A DNA stretch of 64,000 nucleotides from an uncultured Litoreibacter sp. (GCA_947504205.1 CANNGL010000001.1:496001-560000); one strand, 5' to 3'. Positions 29,451-38,775 are shown, numbered from the stretch's first letter. Numbers and translations: made by a program. Notes: a model not told the origin generated them from the letters alone.

Positions 29451-29678
29451 CTATGACTTCTCGATGAGATAGGCTGTATGGGTGTCGGCTTGGGTTGTCG
29501 AAACCAGCTTGTAGCCGCTTTCAGCGCAGAAATGCGGTACATCAACGATTGCGGCGGGATCGTCCGCCAGCAGACAGACCTGATCTCCTGCCGAAAGCGC
29601 TTTCAGGCGCTTGCGCGCCTTCAACACTGGTAGCGGGCACAACAGCCCAATCGCATCAATTTCGATCAGTTCTGACAT
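29451..29678 (-). CDS. TusA-family sulfur carrier
   Basis: A 75-residue TusA/SirA-fold protein. The sulfur-carrying cysteine is in the CPxP motif LLCPLPVLKARKRL (Cys14), and DDPAAIVDVPHFCAESGY matches the rest of the fold. Such proteins pass persulfide sulfur to tRNA thiolation, molybdenum cofactor or sulfur oxidation pathways. No sulfur-metabolism gene is directly adjacent, so the acceptor is unknown. Confidence 0.87.
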   Translation of the reverse strand: MSELIEIDAIGLLCPLPVLKARKRLKALSAGDQVCLLADDPAAIVDVPHFCAESGYKLVSTTQADTHTAYLIEKS

Positions 29679-29778
29679 TGTCGCTGAGGTAGGATGCCGC
29701 GCTGTGGAAGTCCAGAGGCGCTATTTTCTTACTTTCGAAAGAAACTGCGGTTAGTCTGCCCAAAACTGAGTGGCCCCG

Positions 29779-31020
29779 ATGAGCAGTAAGACGACAATGC
29801 CGGTCAAAAGCAGGCGTGTGTTCTACATTCCCGGATATGATCCTATCCATCCGCGACGGTATCGCGAGCTCTATCGTAAAGAGGGTGCCAAGCAGGCGAA
29901 GATATCCGGCTATAGCCTTGAATTGACAGGAAAGCCCAAGGACGAAGTGTTTGGCTGGAACGTCAAGGCGCATATCGACGGGCAGGATGTCGATGCGGAT
30001 GTCGAGGTGCTTTTGTGGTCTGACATTGTACGTTCAAGCATGTCGCAATCGATCCTCGCGACCTATCTGCAACTGGCGAAAACGGCCTGGGTTTATATCA
30101 GCTCGGGCGCATTGCGCCGCCTGATGTGGCTGAGAAAGGGACCGGTGCTGGCAGCGCTATATCCGGTGGCAATGCTGCTTGGACAACTGGCCTTGGCCTA
30201 CTTGCTGTTCAGAGTGGTCAAAACCGCGATTGAATGGCTTGTCTCGTTTACTGGAGTGAGCGGGGGTTGGATCTCGTGGATGGCTTTGATCCCCGCGCTC
30301 GTGGCTGGGTACATGGTGTTGCGATGGTTCAAAGCGAAGGATGGCAAGCTCTATGCGCATTATCTGATGCACGACTACGCTTTTTCGGCTGGATCTAATG
30401 GCGCAATCCCCCCTGAATTGGACGCCCGCATGGCCGAATTCGGCGACATCATTGCCGAAGCCTTGCAGGGCACGTCGGATGAGGTGTTGGTGGTCGGCCA
30501 TTCCTCAGGGGCCCATCTGGCCATCACAATTCTCAGCGATCTGATCCGAACAGGGCGCGTACCAGAGTTTGGCCCGGATTTGAGTTTTCTTTCCTTGGGC
30601 CAAGTTGTTCCAATGGTCTCTTTCTTACCAAAAGCCAGCAGGTTACGGGGGGATCTTCATTTCTTATCGACGCGAGATGAGTTGACATGGCTTGACGTAA
30701 CGGCGCCCGGCGATGGCTGTTCCTTTGCGCTATGTGATCCGGTGGCGGTCTCGGGCGTGGCGCCCACTGAGAAGCGTTGGCCGATCGTGATGTCGGCGTC
30801 GTTCACGCAAACTCTAAGCCCGGAGTTGTGGCAAAGCCTGCGCTGGCGCTTCTTTCGTCTGCATTTTCAATATCTCTGCGCTTTTGATCGACCAAAGGAT
30901 TATGACTACTTCCAGATAACGGCCGGTCCGGTTGTCCTTGGTGATCGATATGCCGGTCGGAAGTCTTCCGCCTCGCGCATAGACGTTGCAGCGTCGGGGT
31001 ATACGGACATGGTCGCATGA
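29779..31020 (+). CDS. Membrane-anchored alpha/beta-hydrolase-like protein
   Basis: An about 413-residue protein. An N-terminal strand RRVFYIPGYDPIHPRRYRELY resembles the first alpha/beta-hydrolase strand and oxyanion loop. Two hydrophobic segments (about residues 120-145 and 160-180) form a membrane insertion, and a nucleophile elbow VLVVGHSSGAHLAI follows near residue 235. The C-terminal half contains WLDVTAPGDGCSF and the conserved-looking FRLHFQYLCAFDRPKDYDYF. I infer a membrane-associated lipase or esterase; the acid and His of the triad are not certain. ATG 29779 is preferred to GTG 29770. Its stop overlaps the P450 start by ATGA. Confidence 0.6.
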   Translation: MSSKTTMPVKSRRVFYIPGYDPIHPRRYRELYRKEGAKQAKISGYSLELTGKPKDEVFGWNVKAHIDGQDVDADVEVLLWSDIVRSSMSQSILATYLQLAKTAWVYISSGALRRLMWLRKGPVLAALYPVAMLLGQLALAYLLFRVVKTAIEWLVSFTGVSGGWISWMALIPALVAGYMVLRWFKAKDGKLYAHYLMHDYAFSAGSNGAIPPELDARMAEFGDIIAEALQGTSDEVLVVGHSSGAHLAITILSDLIRTGRVPEFGPDLSFLSLGQVVPMVSFLPKASRLRGDLHFLSTRDELTWLDVTAPGDGCSFALCDPVAVSGVAPTEKRWPIVMSASFTQTLSPELWQSLRWRFFRLHFQYLCAFDRPKDYDYFQITAGPVVLGDRYAGRKSSASRIDVAASGYTDMVA

Positions 31021-32381
31021 TCCCTCCAAAGCCTGCCGCGCGGGCTGAACAGGTTTCGTTCCTGGGATACCTGCGCTTGTTTCGCCGCGATATTCTGTCC
31101 GCACAGCCGGCCAAACTCTATCGGGCGTGGATGGCGGAATATCGAACGCCTTTCTTCCGCAGCTACCTGATCAATCAGCCCGATCTGATCCGGGCAGTAC
31201 TCAACGAGCGCCCGATGGATTTTCCAAAGAGCGATCGCGTGGGCGAGGGGCTTCGTCCATTGCTGGGCAACTCTGTTTTTTTGACCAATGGAGCAGACTG
31301 GCAGCGTCAACGCAGGATCATCGATCCGGCCTTTGAAGGTGGGCGTCTACGCGACACCTTTCCGGCAATGTGGAGCGCGGCGCAGGCCTGTGTCACCCGC
31401 CTCTCCAAGAAGGTGGGCGGGCAGCCAATCGAAATTGAGGAAGAAACAAGTTTCGCTGCCGCCGACGTCATCTTTCGCACGCTTTTTTCTATTCCAATTG
31501 AAGATAAAACTGCGGCCGCAGTTTTTCGCGAATTCAGAACCTATCAGCGTAGCCAGCCGATCCTGAACCTCGGTGCATTGTTGCCGTTGCCGCGGTGGTT
31601 GCCACGCGGGTTCAGACGTTCCACCAAGCGCTCGGCGCGGATTATTCGTGGACTGATCGCGGACATGACCAGAGCGCGCCAAGAACAGATCAGATCTGGT
31701 ATGGCGCCCAATGATCTTGCGACGAAGATCATGACCACACAGGACCCCGAAACCGGGGAGATGTTCAGCGCCGAGGAAATGATTGATCAGGTCGCGATTT
31801 TCTTTCTCGCGGGTCATGAGACATCGGCTTCCGCCTTGGCGTGGGCGCTTTATCTTCTTGCGCTGGAGCCTGACTGGCAGGCGCGCGTGGCGCAGGAAGC
31901 CGCGGTTTTGACCGAGGATCCGGATTTCAGCGTCATGTCAAAATTGAAGGTCACGCGGGATGTCTTTCGCGAGGCGCTCAGGCTCTATCCGCCTGTCCCG
32001 ATGATGGTCCGGCAAACCACGTGCCCTGAGGTGTTCAGGGACCGCGATATCCCGACAGGTTCGCAGGTTGTGGTCAGTCCGTGGCATCTGCATCGGCAAA
32101 ACCGTCTCTGGGACAATCCCGATGGCTTTGATCCCGCCCGTTGGGAAAGCGAGAACGGCAAAAATTGCATAAGAGACGCGTTTATTCCGTTCTCGAGCGG
32201 CGCGCGCGTTTGCCCTGGTGCAGGTTTTGCGATGATCGAAGGGCCGCTATTGCTTGCGGCGCTTGTGTCTGAGTTTCAAATCGAGCCGATCACGGATCGC
32301 ACACCGGTGCCCGTCGCACATCTCACGGTGCGCAGCGAAAACGGGATTTGGTTGCGCCTAACCCGCAGAGACGGATCTTAG
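31017..32381 (+). CDS. Cytochrome P450
   Basis: A 454-residue heme-thiolate monooxygenase. The oxygen-activating I-helix is AIFFLAGHETSASALAW, the ExxR motif is FREALRLYPP, and the heme-binding loop FIPFSSGARVCPGAGFAM supplies the proximal cysteine. The length, the absence of a membrane anchor, and the Pro-rich VPMMVRQTTCP segment resemble the CYP102/CYP4-related fatty-acid or alkane hydroxylase-like group rather than short camphor-type P450s. Redox partners are not in the window. It overlaps the hydrolase gene by four bases, so the two products are translated together. It overlaps convergent RHH gene by 24 bases. Confidence 0.92.
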   Translation: MIPPKPAARAEQVSFLGYLRLFRRDILSAQPAKLYRAWMAEYRTPFFRSYLINQPDLIRAVLNERPMDFPKSDRVGEGLRPLLGNSVFLTNGADWQRQRRIIDPAFEGGRLRDTFPAMWSAAQACVTRLSKKVGGQPIEIEEETSFAAADVIFRTLFSIPIEDKTAAAVFREFRTYQRSQPILNLGALLPLPRWLPRGFRRSTKRSARIIRGLIADMTRARQEQIRSGMAPNDLATKIMTTQDPETGEMFSAEEMIDQVAIFFLAGHETSASALAWALYLLALEPDWQARVAQEAAVLTEDPDFSVMSKLKVTRDVFREALRLYPPVPMMVRQTTCPEVFRDRDIPTGSQVVVSPWHLHRQNRLWDNPDGFDPARWESENGKNCIRDAFIPFSSGARVCPGAGFAMIEGPLLLAALVSEFQIEPITDRTPVPVAHLTVRSENGIWLRLTRRDGS

Positions 32382-32648
32382 AAAGCTGGTGTCACGCTCA
32401 TCCACTGGCGCAAAGTCGGCCCGGTCACGGAAGTGGCGCAACACAAACAACCGAATGGTTGACGCAAGACCAGCATCGCCGGAGCGAGAGCCATCAATAT
32501 CTGCGGCCAAGCGATTGATTGCTTTTCCTTTTTGGTTGGCAATCTCGCAGAAAGCATCCCAGAATTCATCTTCCAGAGAAACGCTGGTGCGATGTCCATT
32601 GAGGGTCAGAGACCGTTTTTTTGGACGCATGGTCGGTTGATCAATCAC
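32358..32648 (-). CDS. Ribbon-helix-helix domain protein
   Basis: A 96-residue protein containing RSLTLNGHRTSVSLEDEFWDAFCEIANQKGKAINRLAADID, the RHH_4 type ribbon-helix-helix, here probably a DNA-binding dimer. The GTG start at 32648 is supported by AGGAG ten bases upstream; ATG 32630 has no ribosome-binding site. It is downstream of fumC and the DUF4169 gene on the same strand, an order that I recall as common in Rhodobacterales. Confidence 0.75.
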   Translation of the reverse strand: MIDQPTMRPKKRSLTLNGHRTSVSLEDEFWDAFCEIANQKGKAINRLAADIDGSRSGDAGLASTIRLFVLRHFRDRADFAPVDERDTSFLRSVSAG

Positions 32649-32779
32649 GTTAGTACCGCTCCTGAATTATGTGTTTCGCTACCGAAATACCTAATCGACC
32701 TTGTCATTGTTTAAGCGGGGAAAAATATTAAATAAGACGCACTTGGTATCAGTATTCAAACAGAACCTATTAGAATTAG

Positions 32780-32956
32780 CTACTTAGGTGAGAATTTTTT
32801 CCCGTCGAGGGATTTTTTCGCAACCTCGGCGGCTTTTCGCGTAGATAGCTTTAACGCCTTGGATTGACCAAACTTTATGCTGTTCTCGTCAGCCCGAGCG
32901 GACTTTTCCGCCCGGGCTTTGGCTTTGCGCACTTGCCTGAGATTGACAGGTTTCAC
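32780..32956 (-). CDS. DUF4169 family small protein
   Basis: A GTG at 32956 overlaps the fumC stop (GTGA) and opens a 58-residue frame to TAG 32780. The protein is very basic and helical: [20 protein letters not shown], then [13 protein letters not shown] and a closing [11 protein letters not shown]. The VNLRQxRKxKAR start, KFGxxKA centre and LDGxK end match DUF4169. Function is unknown; the charge suggests nucleic acid or ribosome association. It lies between fumC and the RHH gene. Two GC-rich inverted repeats inside it are coding, not terminators. Confidence 0.8.
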   Translation of the reverse strand: MKPVNLRQVRKAKARAEKSARADENSIKFGQSKALKLSTRKAAEVAKKSLDGKKFSPK

Positions 32957-34344
32957 TTAGGGCCGATCATATTCTCGGGCCGGACCACGCGATCAAAGGT
33001 GTCGCCGTCGACAAATCCCAGGGCAATTGCTTCCTCACGCAGGGTCGTCCCGTTCTTGTGAGCGGTTTTGGCAACCTTCGTTGCATTGTCATAGCCGATT
33101 TCCGGCGCCAGAGCCGTCACCAGCATCAGGCTTTCGCGCATGAGCTTTTCGATGCGGTCTTTGTTGGCTTCGATGCCACTAACGCAATTGTCGGTGAACG
33201 CCACGCAAGCATCGCCCATCAACTGCATCGATTGAAGGACGTTATATGCCATCATCGGTTTATAGACGTTCAGTTCGAAATGCCCCTGAGAGCCAGCAAA
33301 ACCCACGGCCGCATCATTTCCGAAGACATGTGCACAGACCTGCGTCATCGCTTCGCACTGGGTCGGGTTCACTTTGCCGGGCATGATCGAGGAACCGGGT
33401 TCATTTTCGGGCAGCATCAATTCGCCCAAGCCGCAGCGTGGGCCGGAGCCGAGCAGTCGAATATCATTGGCGATCTTGAACAGAGACGCGGCGACCGTTT
33501 TGCATGCGCCAGACATCTCGACCATCGCATCATGCGCGGCCAGCGCCTCGAACTTGTTGGGTGCGGTGACGAAGGGCAGACCGGAAATCATCGCCATGTT
33601 TGCAGCAACAGTTTTGCCCCAGCCCTCTGGCGTGTTCAGGCCGGTCCCTACGGCTGTGCCACCCTGTGCCAGTTCGTAGATGCGTCCCAAAGCGTCTTTG
33701 ATGCGCGCGATCCCCATTGCCACTTGGTGCGCATAGCCGGAAAACTCCTGGCTCAACGTCAGGGGGGTTGCGTCCATCGTGTGCGTGCGCCCGATCTTGA
33801 TGATCCCGTCGAATTCCTTGACCTTGGCTTCAAGGGCTGCGTGCAGCTTCTCCAATCCGGGGATCAGCACGTCATGGGCGGTCATCGCAGTGGCGATATG
33901 CATGGCCGTCGGAAAGGTGTCGTTCGACGACTGGCCCATGTTGCAATGATCGTTGGGGTGAACCGGTGTCTTTGATCCGATCTCACCGCCCAGCATCTCG
34001 ATTGCCCGGTTTGCGATAACCTCATTTGCGTTCATGTTGGATTGCGTGCCGGAGCCGGTTTGCCAAACAACCAAGGGGAAGTTGTCGTCAAGCTTTCCGT
34101 CAATGACCTCTTGCGCCGCATCGGCAATGGCGCCGCCCAGATCAGCGGGCAATTTCCCCTCAACAATATTGGCTTGCGCGCAGGCTTTCTTGATCACGCC
34201 AAGCGCGCGGACAATGGCGACCGGTTGCTTCTCCCAACCGATGGGAAAGTTCAGGATTGAACGCTGGGTCTGAGCGCCCCAGTATTTATCCGCGGGGACC
34301 TCCAAAGGGCCAAAACTGTCGGTTTCTGTGCGGGTGTTCGTCAT
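32953..34344 (-). CDS. fumC: Class II fumarate hydratase
   Basis: A 463-residue iron-independent fumarase of the TCA cycle, interconverting fumarate and malate. Family signature [17 protein letters not shown] (loop closing the active site), the [13 protein letters not shown] and [17 protein letters not shown] segments and the N-terminal [12 protein letters not shown] are all present. Start ATG 34344 ([12 protein letters not shown]) is preceded by GGAG; the longer upstream frame is not needed. The stop overlaps the DUF4169 start. Confidence 0.96.
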   Translation of the reverse strand: MTNTRTETDSFGPLEVPADKYWGAQTQRSILNFPIGWEKQPVAIVRALGVIKKACAQANIVEGKLPADLGGAIADAAQEVIDGKLDDNFPLVVWQTGSGTQSNMNANEVIANRAIEMLGGEIGSKTPVHPNDHCNMGQSSNDTFPTAMHIATAMTAHDVLIPGLEKLHAALEAKVKEFDGIIKIGRTHTMDATPLTLSQEFSGYAHQVAMGIARIKDALGRIYELAQGGTAVGTGLNTPEGWGKTVAANMAMISGLPFVTAPNKFEALAAHDAMVEMSGACKTVAASLFKIANDIRLLGSGPRCGLGELMLPENEPGSSIMPGKVNPTQCEAMTQVCAHVFGNDAAVGFAGSQGHFELNVYKPMMAYNVLQSMQLMGDACVAFTDNCVSGIEANKDRIEKLMRESLMLVTALAPEIGYDNATKVAKTAHKNGTTLREEAIALGFVDGDTFDRVVRPENMIGPK

Positions 34345-34440
34345 TGCAGCGTGCTCCTGAAGATCAGTTAGCCCTGCTATACGAAGCGGTGGGCGCGAAG
34401 ACAATCGCACCCACCCATGTTTGCGCCAACGCTGGGACGA

Positions 34441-34911
34441 TCAGGCTGCGCGTGCAATCACAACACCGTTTTCGAGATAGGCTTTGTTCCCATCGACCAG
34501 CTTGCCCAAAAGCTTGCGGAACTGGGGTTTCATCATTGGCACCATCAACCGGCCCAGAAGCCCCATTTTTGGGGTGAAATCCATCGTGAAGTTAAGCTCG
34601 GTCTTGTTGGGGCCAAGCGGTTTCAGGTCAATATCGGCCTCGGCCCGTTTCAAGGGCATGGTCCCGTTGTAGATGTCGATTTTGATCTTTTTCAGCGGCG
34701 TGTAGCCAATGATGCGTTCCTGAATGAAATTCTTGCCATCGTTCAAGTCGCATTGTCGTGTGGCGCCCAAGCCGGTTTCGCCGTTGTTGTCGATCAGAAA
34801 AGACCGGTTCAGGTTGGGATTGAATTTATCGATATTGGCGTAATCGTCCCACGAGGCCCAGACCTTTTCGAGCGGGGCGTTGATGACGCGCGTGACAGTG
34901 ACAGATGCCAT
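34441..34911 (-). CDS. SRPBCC/polyketide cyclase-like protein
   Basis: A 156-residue START/Bet v1 fold protein: VTRVINAPLEKVWASWDDYANIDKFNPNLNRSF is the classic N-terminal strand-helix, and the C-terminal helix MVPMMKPQFRKLLGKLVDGNKAYLEN closes the ligand cavity. Members bind hydrophobic ligands. It follows the dehalogenase gene by 15 bases on the same strand, so a role in handling the same substrates is possible but unproven. Confidence 0.8.
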   Translation of the reverse strand: MASVTVTRVINAPLEKVWASWDDYANIDKFNPNLNRSFLIDNNGETGLGATRQCDLNDGKNFIQERIIGYTPLKKIKIDIYNGTMPLKRAEADIDLKPLGPNKTELNFTMDFTPKMGLLGRLMVPMMKPQFRKLLGKLVDGNKAYLENGVVIARAA

Positions 34912-34926
34912 GAGGGTTCTCCTTTT

Positions 34927-35883
34927 TCAGTGAGTTTCGAGCCAATCAGCAAGGGCTGTGCCGATTTCGGTGGGGTAGTCTTCTTGTATGAAATGCGCGC
35001 CTTCGCCGAGGTTGATGCTGTCGAGATTGCTCAGACGCTCTTTCAGCCAGTCAGCCGCTTGGGGTGGGATTAATGCGCCGGGAGAAACATGAAACATCAG
35101 TTTCGGCATCTCGCTGGCAAGGAACCAATCGGAATAGGCGCGTACTGTATCGGCGACCGTCTTTGGCTCGTCGGCGAAGGGGACCTGCCGTGGCCATGCC
35201 AAGACGGGCGCACGGCTTTCAGGCGTGGGGTAGGGGGCGTTATAGGCGGCCAGCACTTCAGGGCTCAGCGGTGTTTTCACCCCGATGTGACCAAGGATCA
35301 CATTAATGAACATGTTTTCTTCAAGAATCATTTTTTCGCCGACACCGGGTGTGCGCCAAGCTTTGAACATCTCGCCGAATTCACCAAAAGCCTCGTAGCT
35401 TGGGATTGGGTTAACTGGGGGAAGGATAGCCTCCATGAAGGCCACGGCTCCGATCCGGGCGCTATTTTGCATGGCCCAGTCCAGACCAAGGGCAGAGCCC
35501 CAATCATGGATCACAAGCACCACGTCGTTGAGGTCAAGACTGTCGAGCAATCCGTGAAGATGCGCTGCGTGATCCTCGTAAGAATACGAGATATCGGGTT
35601 TCGCGCTGTCCCCCATCCCAATGAGATCCGGCGCGATCACCCGATGTGTGCCCGACACATGGGGAATGATGTTGCGCCAGAGATAGGAAGATGTCGGATT
35701 GCCATGCAGGAATACGACCGGGCGCCCCGTGCCAATATCAACATAGGCCATGTCCGAGCCGTTGATGGTGGCGGTTTTCTTGTCGTAGGGAAAGGCGTGT
35801 GAGGCTGCGCTGGTGGGCAGCGGTGCCACAAGGTTGATTGCGGCAGAGGCGGCGGTTGTGAGTAGCAGGTCTCGGCGGTTCAT
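34927..35883 (-). CDS. Exported haloalkane dehalogenase-like alpha/beta hydrolase
   Basis: A 318-residue protein starting MNRRDLLLTTAASAAINLVA, a twin-arginine-type signal peptide, so probably folded before export. The catalytic pentad of the LinB/DhaA subfamily is readable: halide-binding Asn62 in HGNPTSSYLWRN, nucleophile Asp127 and halide-binding Trp128 in VIHDWGSALGLDW, acid Glu151 in FMEAILPP, and His in GEGAHFIQED near the end. The reaction would be hydrolytic removal of halide from haloalkanes. A LysR gene is divergent, and an SRPBCC gene follows. An epoxide hydrolase or haloacetate dehalogenase is less likely given Asn and Glu. Confidence 0.82.
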   Translation of the reverse strand: MNRRDLLLTTAASAAINLVAPLPTSAASHAFPYDKKTATINGSDMAYVDIGTGRPVVFLHGNPTSSYLWRNIIPHVSGTHRVIAPDLIGMGDSAKPDISYSYEDHAAHLHGLLDSLDLNDVVLVIHDWGSALGLDWAMQNSARIGAVAFMEAILPPVNPIPSYEAFGEFGEMFKAWRTPGVGEKMILEENMFINVILGHIGVKTPLSPEVLAAYNAPYPTPESRAPVLAWPRQVPFADEPKTVADTVRAYSDWFLASEMPKLMFHVSPGALIPPQAADWLKERLSNLDSINLGEGAHFIQEDYPTEIGTALADWLETH

Positions 35884-35957
35884 GGATAGTTTCTCCGGCT
35901 GGGTTTCATGAACCTTATGTGGGTCGCCTGTATTCCAGAATGCTCTAATATGTGTCA

Positions 35958-35981
35958 GTGTGGTTAGAATTCGATCCACAC
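35958..35981. promoter_or_regulatory. Candidate LysR operator between dehalogenase and LysR genes
   Basis: GTGTGG-N12-CCACAC surrounds an AGAATTCGA core in the 128-base divergent spacer. A second small palindrome, ATTCCAGAAT, lies near 35933. Divergent placement is typical for LysR control. Confidence 0.4.
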
Positions 35982-36011
35982 GGGAGCGGCGATTTGGCTA
36001 AAACGCGAGCC

Positions 36012-36911
36012 ATGACAAAAGAAATGGACTGGAACGCACTGCCATTCTTTTTGGCAGTGGCCCGAACGGGCAGCCTTCGCGCCGCTGCTGACCAGCTTGG
36101 CGGAACCCATGCTACTGTGAACCGACGCTTGCAGGCGTTGGAGACAGCATATGGTGTGCGCCTGTTCGACCGAACCCGTCAGGGCCTTAGCTTGACCCTT
36201 GCGGGTGAGGAGTTGATGCCGTTGGCCGAGGCGGCGGAGGGCGCAATCTTAGGTGCACGCTCGCGCCTGCAAGGCCTGGACCATGAGGCTGCCGGTCTTG
36301 TGCGGATTTCGATCCCGCCATTTCTGGCTTATGACGTGCTGACCCCGATCTTCGCACGCTTCTCCGCAAAATACCCTGAGATTGATCTCAAGGTTATGGT
36401 GACTAACCGACGGGCTGATTTCGCCCGGCTTGAAACGGATGTGTCGGTCCGCGTTGCTTATGATGTGCAGGATGATGTTGTGGGGCGGCGCCTGCTCGAA
36501 ACCGCAACCGGGATTTTCGCGTCGCAAAGCTATATCGACGAAAACGACCTGTCCGTCGCCAACAAGGGCACAGGGCTGAAGTGGATTGGTTGGGGCCCTG
36601 ATCGGCTGATGCATGACTGGATCGAGAAGTCGCCCTTTCCGCGTGCTGATATTGGCCATTCAAGTTACGATATTTTTGTGCAGACCGCTTTTTGCAGCCA
36701 AGGCCTGGGGCTTGCGTCATTGCCCTTCGCATCGGCGCATTACAATCCCGATCTGGTTCAGGTGCCGGGCACTGACGCCGAGCTTAATCGATCCGTCTGG
36801 TTGCTGCTGCATTCCGATCTGCGCCGGACGAAACGGGTTCGGTTGCTGGTCGATTATCTTGCCGATGAGATCAAGAAAATGCGCGGGGTGTTTTTGGGGC
36901 CGCTGGCCTGA
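36012..36911 (+). CDS. LysR-family transcriptional regulator
   Basis: A 299-residue regulator. The N-terminal winged helix is FFLAVARTGSLRAAADQLGGTHATVNRRLQALE, followed by the linker helix and an effector domain with VRISIPPFLAYDVLTPIFARF. Start ATG 36012 is chosen because MDWNALPFFLAV follows directly. It is divergent from the dehalogenase gene and probably controls it in response to a substrate-related ligand. Confidence 0.88.
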   Translation: MTKEMDWNALPFFLAVARTGSLRAAADQLGGTHATVNRRLQALETAYGVRLFDRTRQGLSLTLAGEELMPLAEAAEGAILGARSRLQGLDHEAAGLVRISIPPFLAYDVLTPIFARFSAKYPEIDLKVMVTNRRADFARLETDVSVRVAYDVQDDVVGRRLLETATGIFASQSYIDENDLSVANKGTGLKWIGWGPDRLMHDWIEKSPFPRADIGHSSYDIFVQTAFCSQGLGLASLPFASAHYNPDLVQVPGTDAELNRSVWLLLHSDLRRTKRVRLLVDYLADEIKKMRGVFLGPLA

Positions 36912-36914
36912 CTA

Positions 36915-37445
36915 CTACTTGCGGAAACTATCGAGGCTGACCACATCCGCAGGCTTCTTGTCGGCGATGACCTCATCAGGGGACGGATCGTTCTGAGCAG
37001 TCTTTTTGAGGACCTCTTCCAACTCACGCAGTTCGTCCTCTTCGGTGGGCAGATCGGGTATTTCCACGATCTCACCGTCTTCGTCGCTCTCATCTTGTGT
37101 CTCGAACCGAAGGCCGAATTCAACTGATGGATCAACGAAGGTCCGAATTGCATCAAAGGGCACCTGAAGCGGCTCTGGGCTGTCACCAAAATTGAGCGTC
37201 ACGCGAAAGCCATCTTCGCCGACGATCAGGTCTTCAAACCAGTGCTGGATCACGATCGTCATCTCGGACGGGTAACGGTCAAACAGCCAATCCGCCATCT
37301 GAACATCCGGATGCGTGGTGTCGTAGGTGACGAAAAAATGATGCTCGCCGGGCAGGCCATTCTCTGCAATATCGCTCAGCACTTCAGCAATCAGGCCGCG
37401 CATCGCGCGATGCATCAGGTTGCCGTAGTTAATGCTGTCGGACAT
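36915..37445 (-). CDS. sspB: SspB-type ClpXP adaptor
   Basis: A 176-residue alphaproteobacterial SspB. The substrate-binding domain (about 1-115) reads MHRAMRGLIAEVLSDIAENGLPGEHHFFVTYDTTHP and FEDLIVGEDGFRVTLNFGDSPEPLQVPFDAIRTFVDPS. An acidic flexible linker (EDGEIVEIPDLPTEEDE) leads to a C-terminal segment for docking to ClpX. In Caulobacter SspB-alpha recognises the tmRNA tag and hands tagged proteins to ClpXP. The tmRNA gene is 5.4 kb away. Start ATG 37445; convergent with LysR. Confidence 0.9.
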   Translation of the reverse strand: MSDSINYGNLMHRAMRGLIAEVLSDIAENGLPGEHHFFVTYDTTHPDVQMADWLFDRYPSEMTIVIQHWFEDLIVGEDGFRVTLNFGDSPEPLQVPFDAIRTFVDPSVEFGLRFETQDESDEDGEIVEIPDLPTEEDELRELEEVLKKTAQNDPSPDEVIADKKPADVVSLDSFRK

Positions 37446-37506
37446 CACTGGCCTCTCCGTCTCAGGATACCTCAAGCATAGGGGATTCGTCGGGGATGGA
37501 AAGGCC

Positions 37507-38775
37507 TCAGCCGAGATAGGAGAGCAGGATTGCGCCAAAGGCCGCCATTGCCAAAACCGCCAGCAGATCGATATGCCGAACGAGCAGAAGATAGGCGGAC
37601 AATACCGCCAACAGGACAGGTTGCCAAAGCGCAGACCCCCAGATGGGCCATGTCATGCCACCCTGCGCAAAGGCGTCGGAGGTGAACCGGATCAGCTGCT
37701 GGTCAGCAAAAAACACATGGATGGCAAACCACAGGCTCAAATTCAGGATCACGCCAACAACCGCTGCGGTGATCGCGGTCAAAGCGCCGGTCAGGCGGGG
37801 CCTCGAGGCGAGCCAGTCGATGTAAGGGGCGCCGGTGAAAATCCAAAGAAAGCATGGCGTGAACGTCATCCATAAGGTCACGACCCCCGCGATGATCGCC
37901 ACCCCGAACCCACCTTGTGCGTGTCCTGCGAGAAGGCCCACGAATTCAGTCACGAGAATAAGCGGTCCGGGCGTGGTCTCGGCCAGCCCAAGTGCATCCA
38001 TCATCTGCGCTGTCGTGATCCAGCCGAAGTCCTGCACGACGGTTTGGGTCATGTAGGCGAGGACTGTATAGGCGCCGCCAAATGTCACGACGGCCAGCTT
38101 CGAAAAGAATGTCGCCAGTGGGGCCAGAAAGTCTGGGTCTATCAGCCAAAGCATGGCCAAGGGGATAAGCCAAATGGCGGCCCAGAGGCTGAGCGTCGTC
38201 AGCGTGCCGCGCGCTTTGGGCAAGGGAACTTCGCTCTCTGCGGTGCCTTGCATGAACATCGCTCCGACAAGGGCGGCGCTGGCGATGATCAGCGGAAAGG
38301 GCAGGGCAAAGACAAAGATGGCAATGAAAGAGGCAGCGGCGATGATCCACGCTATCGGCGTTTTCAGTGCGCGTTTTGAAACTTTCAACAAGGCTTCGAC
38401 GACGATGACGACGACAGCGGCTTTTACGCCTAAAAAGAGCGCTTGCACTAAAGGCAAGTCCCCTAGCCAGACATAAAGAAGTGCCAGAGCGAGAATGACC
38501 ATCGCGCCCGGCAGCACGAAAAGCAGCCCCGCGATCAAGCCGCCTATCGTGCCGTGCAGGCGCCACCCGGCATAGGTCGCCAATTGCATCGCTTCGGGTC
38601 CTGGCAACAGCATGCAAAAGCTCAAAGCGCGCAGGAATTGCTTCTCGGTCAGCCACGGTCTGACATCGACCAGTTCACGTTGCATCAGCGCGATCTGCGC
38701 GGCGGGGCCCCCAAAGGACAGAAGCCCAATGCGCCCGAATACGCTGATCAAGTCGGCAGGTGTCGGCGCGCTCAT
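37507..38775 (-). CDS. chrA: Chromate transporter (CHR family)
   Basis: A 422-residue membrane protein made of two homologous CHR domains. Each carries the family motif: FGRIGLLSFGGPAAQIALMQ near the start and FFSKLAVVTFGGAYTVLAYM in the middle, with PGPEAMQLATYAGW and TTPGPLILVTEFVGLLAG. Long-chain CHR proteins expel chromate. Its start overlaps the rhodanese-ChrB gene by four bases, supporting a chromate-resistance operon. Confidence 0.93.
   Translation of the reverse strand: MSAPTPADLISVFGRIGLLSFGGPAAQIALMQRELVDVRPWLTEKQFLRALSFCMLLPGPEAMQLATYAGWRLHGTIGGLIAGLLFVLPGAMVILALALLYVWLGDLPLVQALFLGVKAAVVVIVVEALLKVSKRALKTPIAWIIAAASFIAIFVFALPFPLIIASAALVGAMFMQGTAESEVPLPKARGTLTTLSLWAAIWLIPLAMLWLIDPDFLAPLATFFSKLAVVTFGGAYTVLAYMTQTVVQDFGWITTAQMMDALGLAETTPGPLILVTEFVGLLAGHAQGGFGVAIIAGVVTLWMTFTPCFLWIFTGAPYIDWLASRPRLTGALTAITAAVVGVILNLSLWFAIHVFFADQQLIRFTSDAFAQGGMTWPIWGSALWQPVLLAVLSAYLLLVRHIDLLAVLAMAAFGAILLSYLG

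Noticed and set aside
32804-32920. Two GC-rich inverted repeats 3' of fumC resembling terminators
   Set aside because: They lie inside the 58-residue DUF4169 reading frame and have no suitable T-run for the fumC strand.
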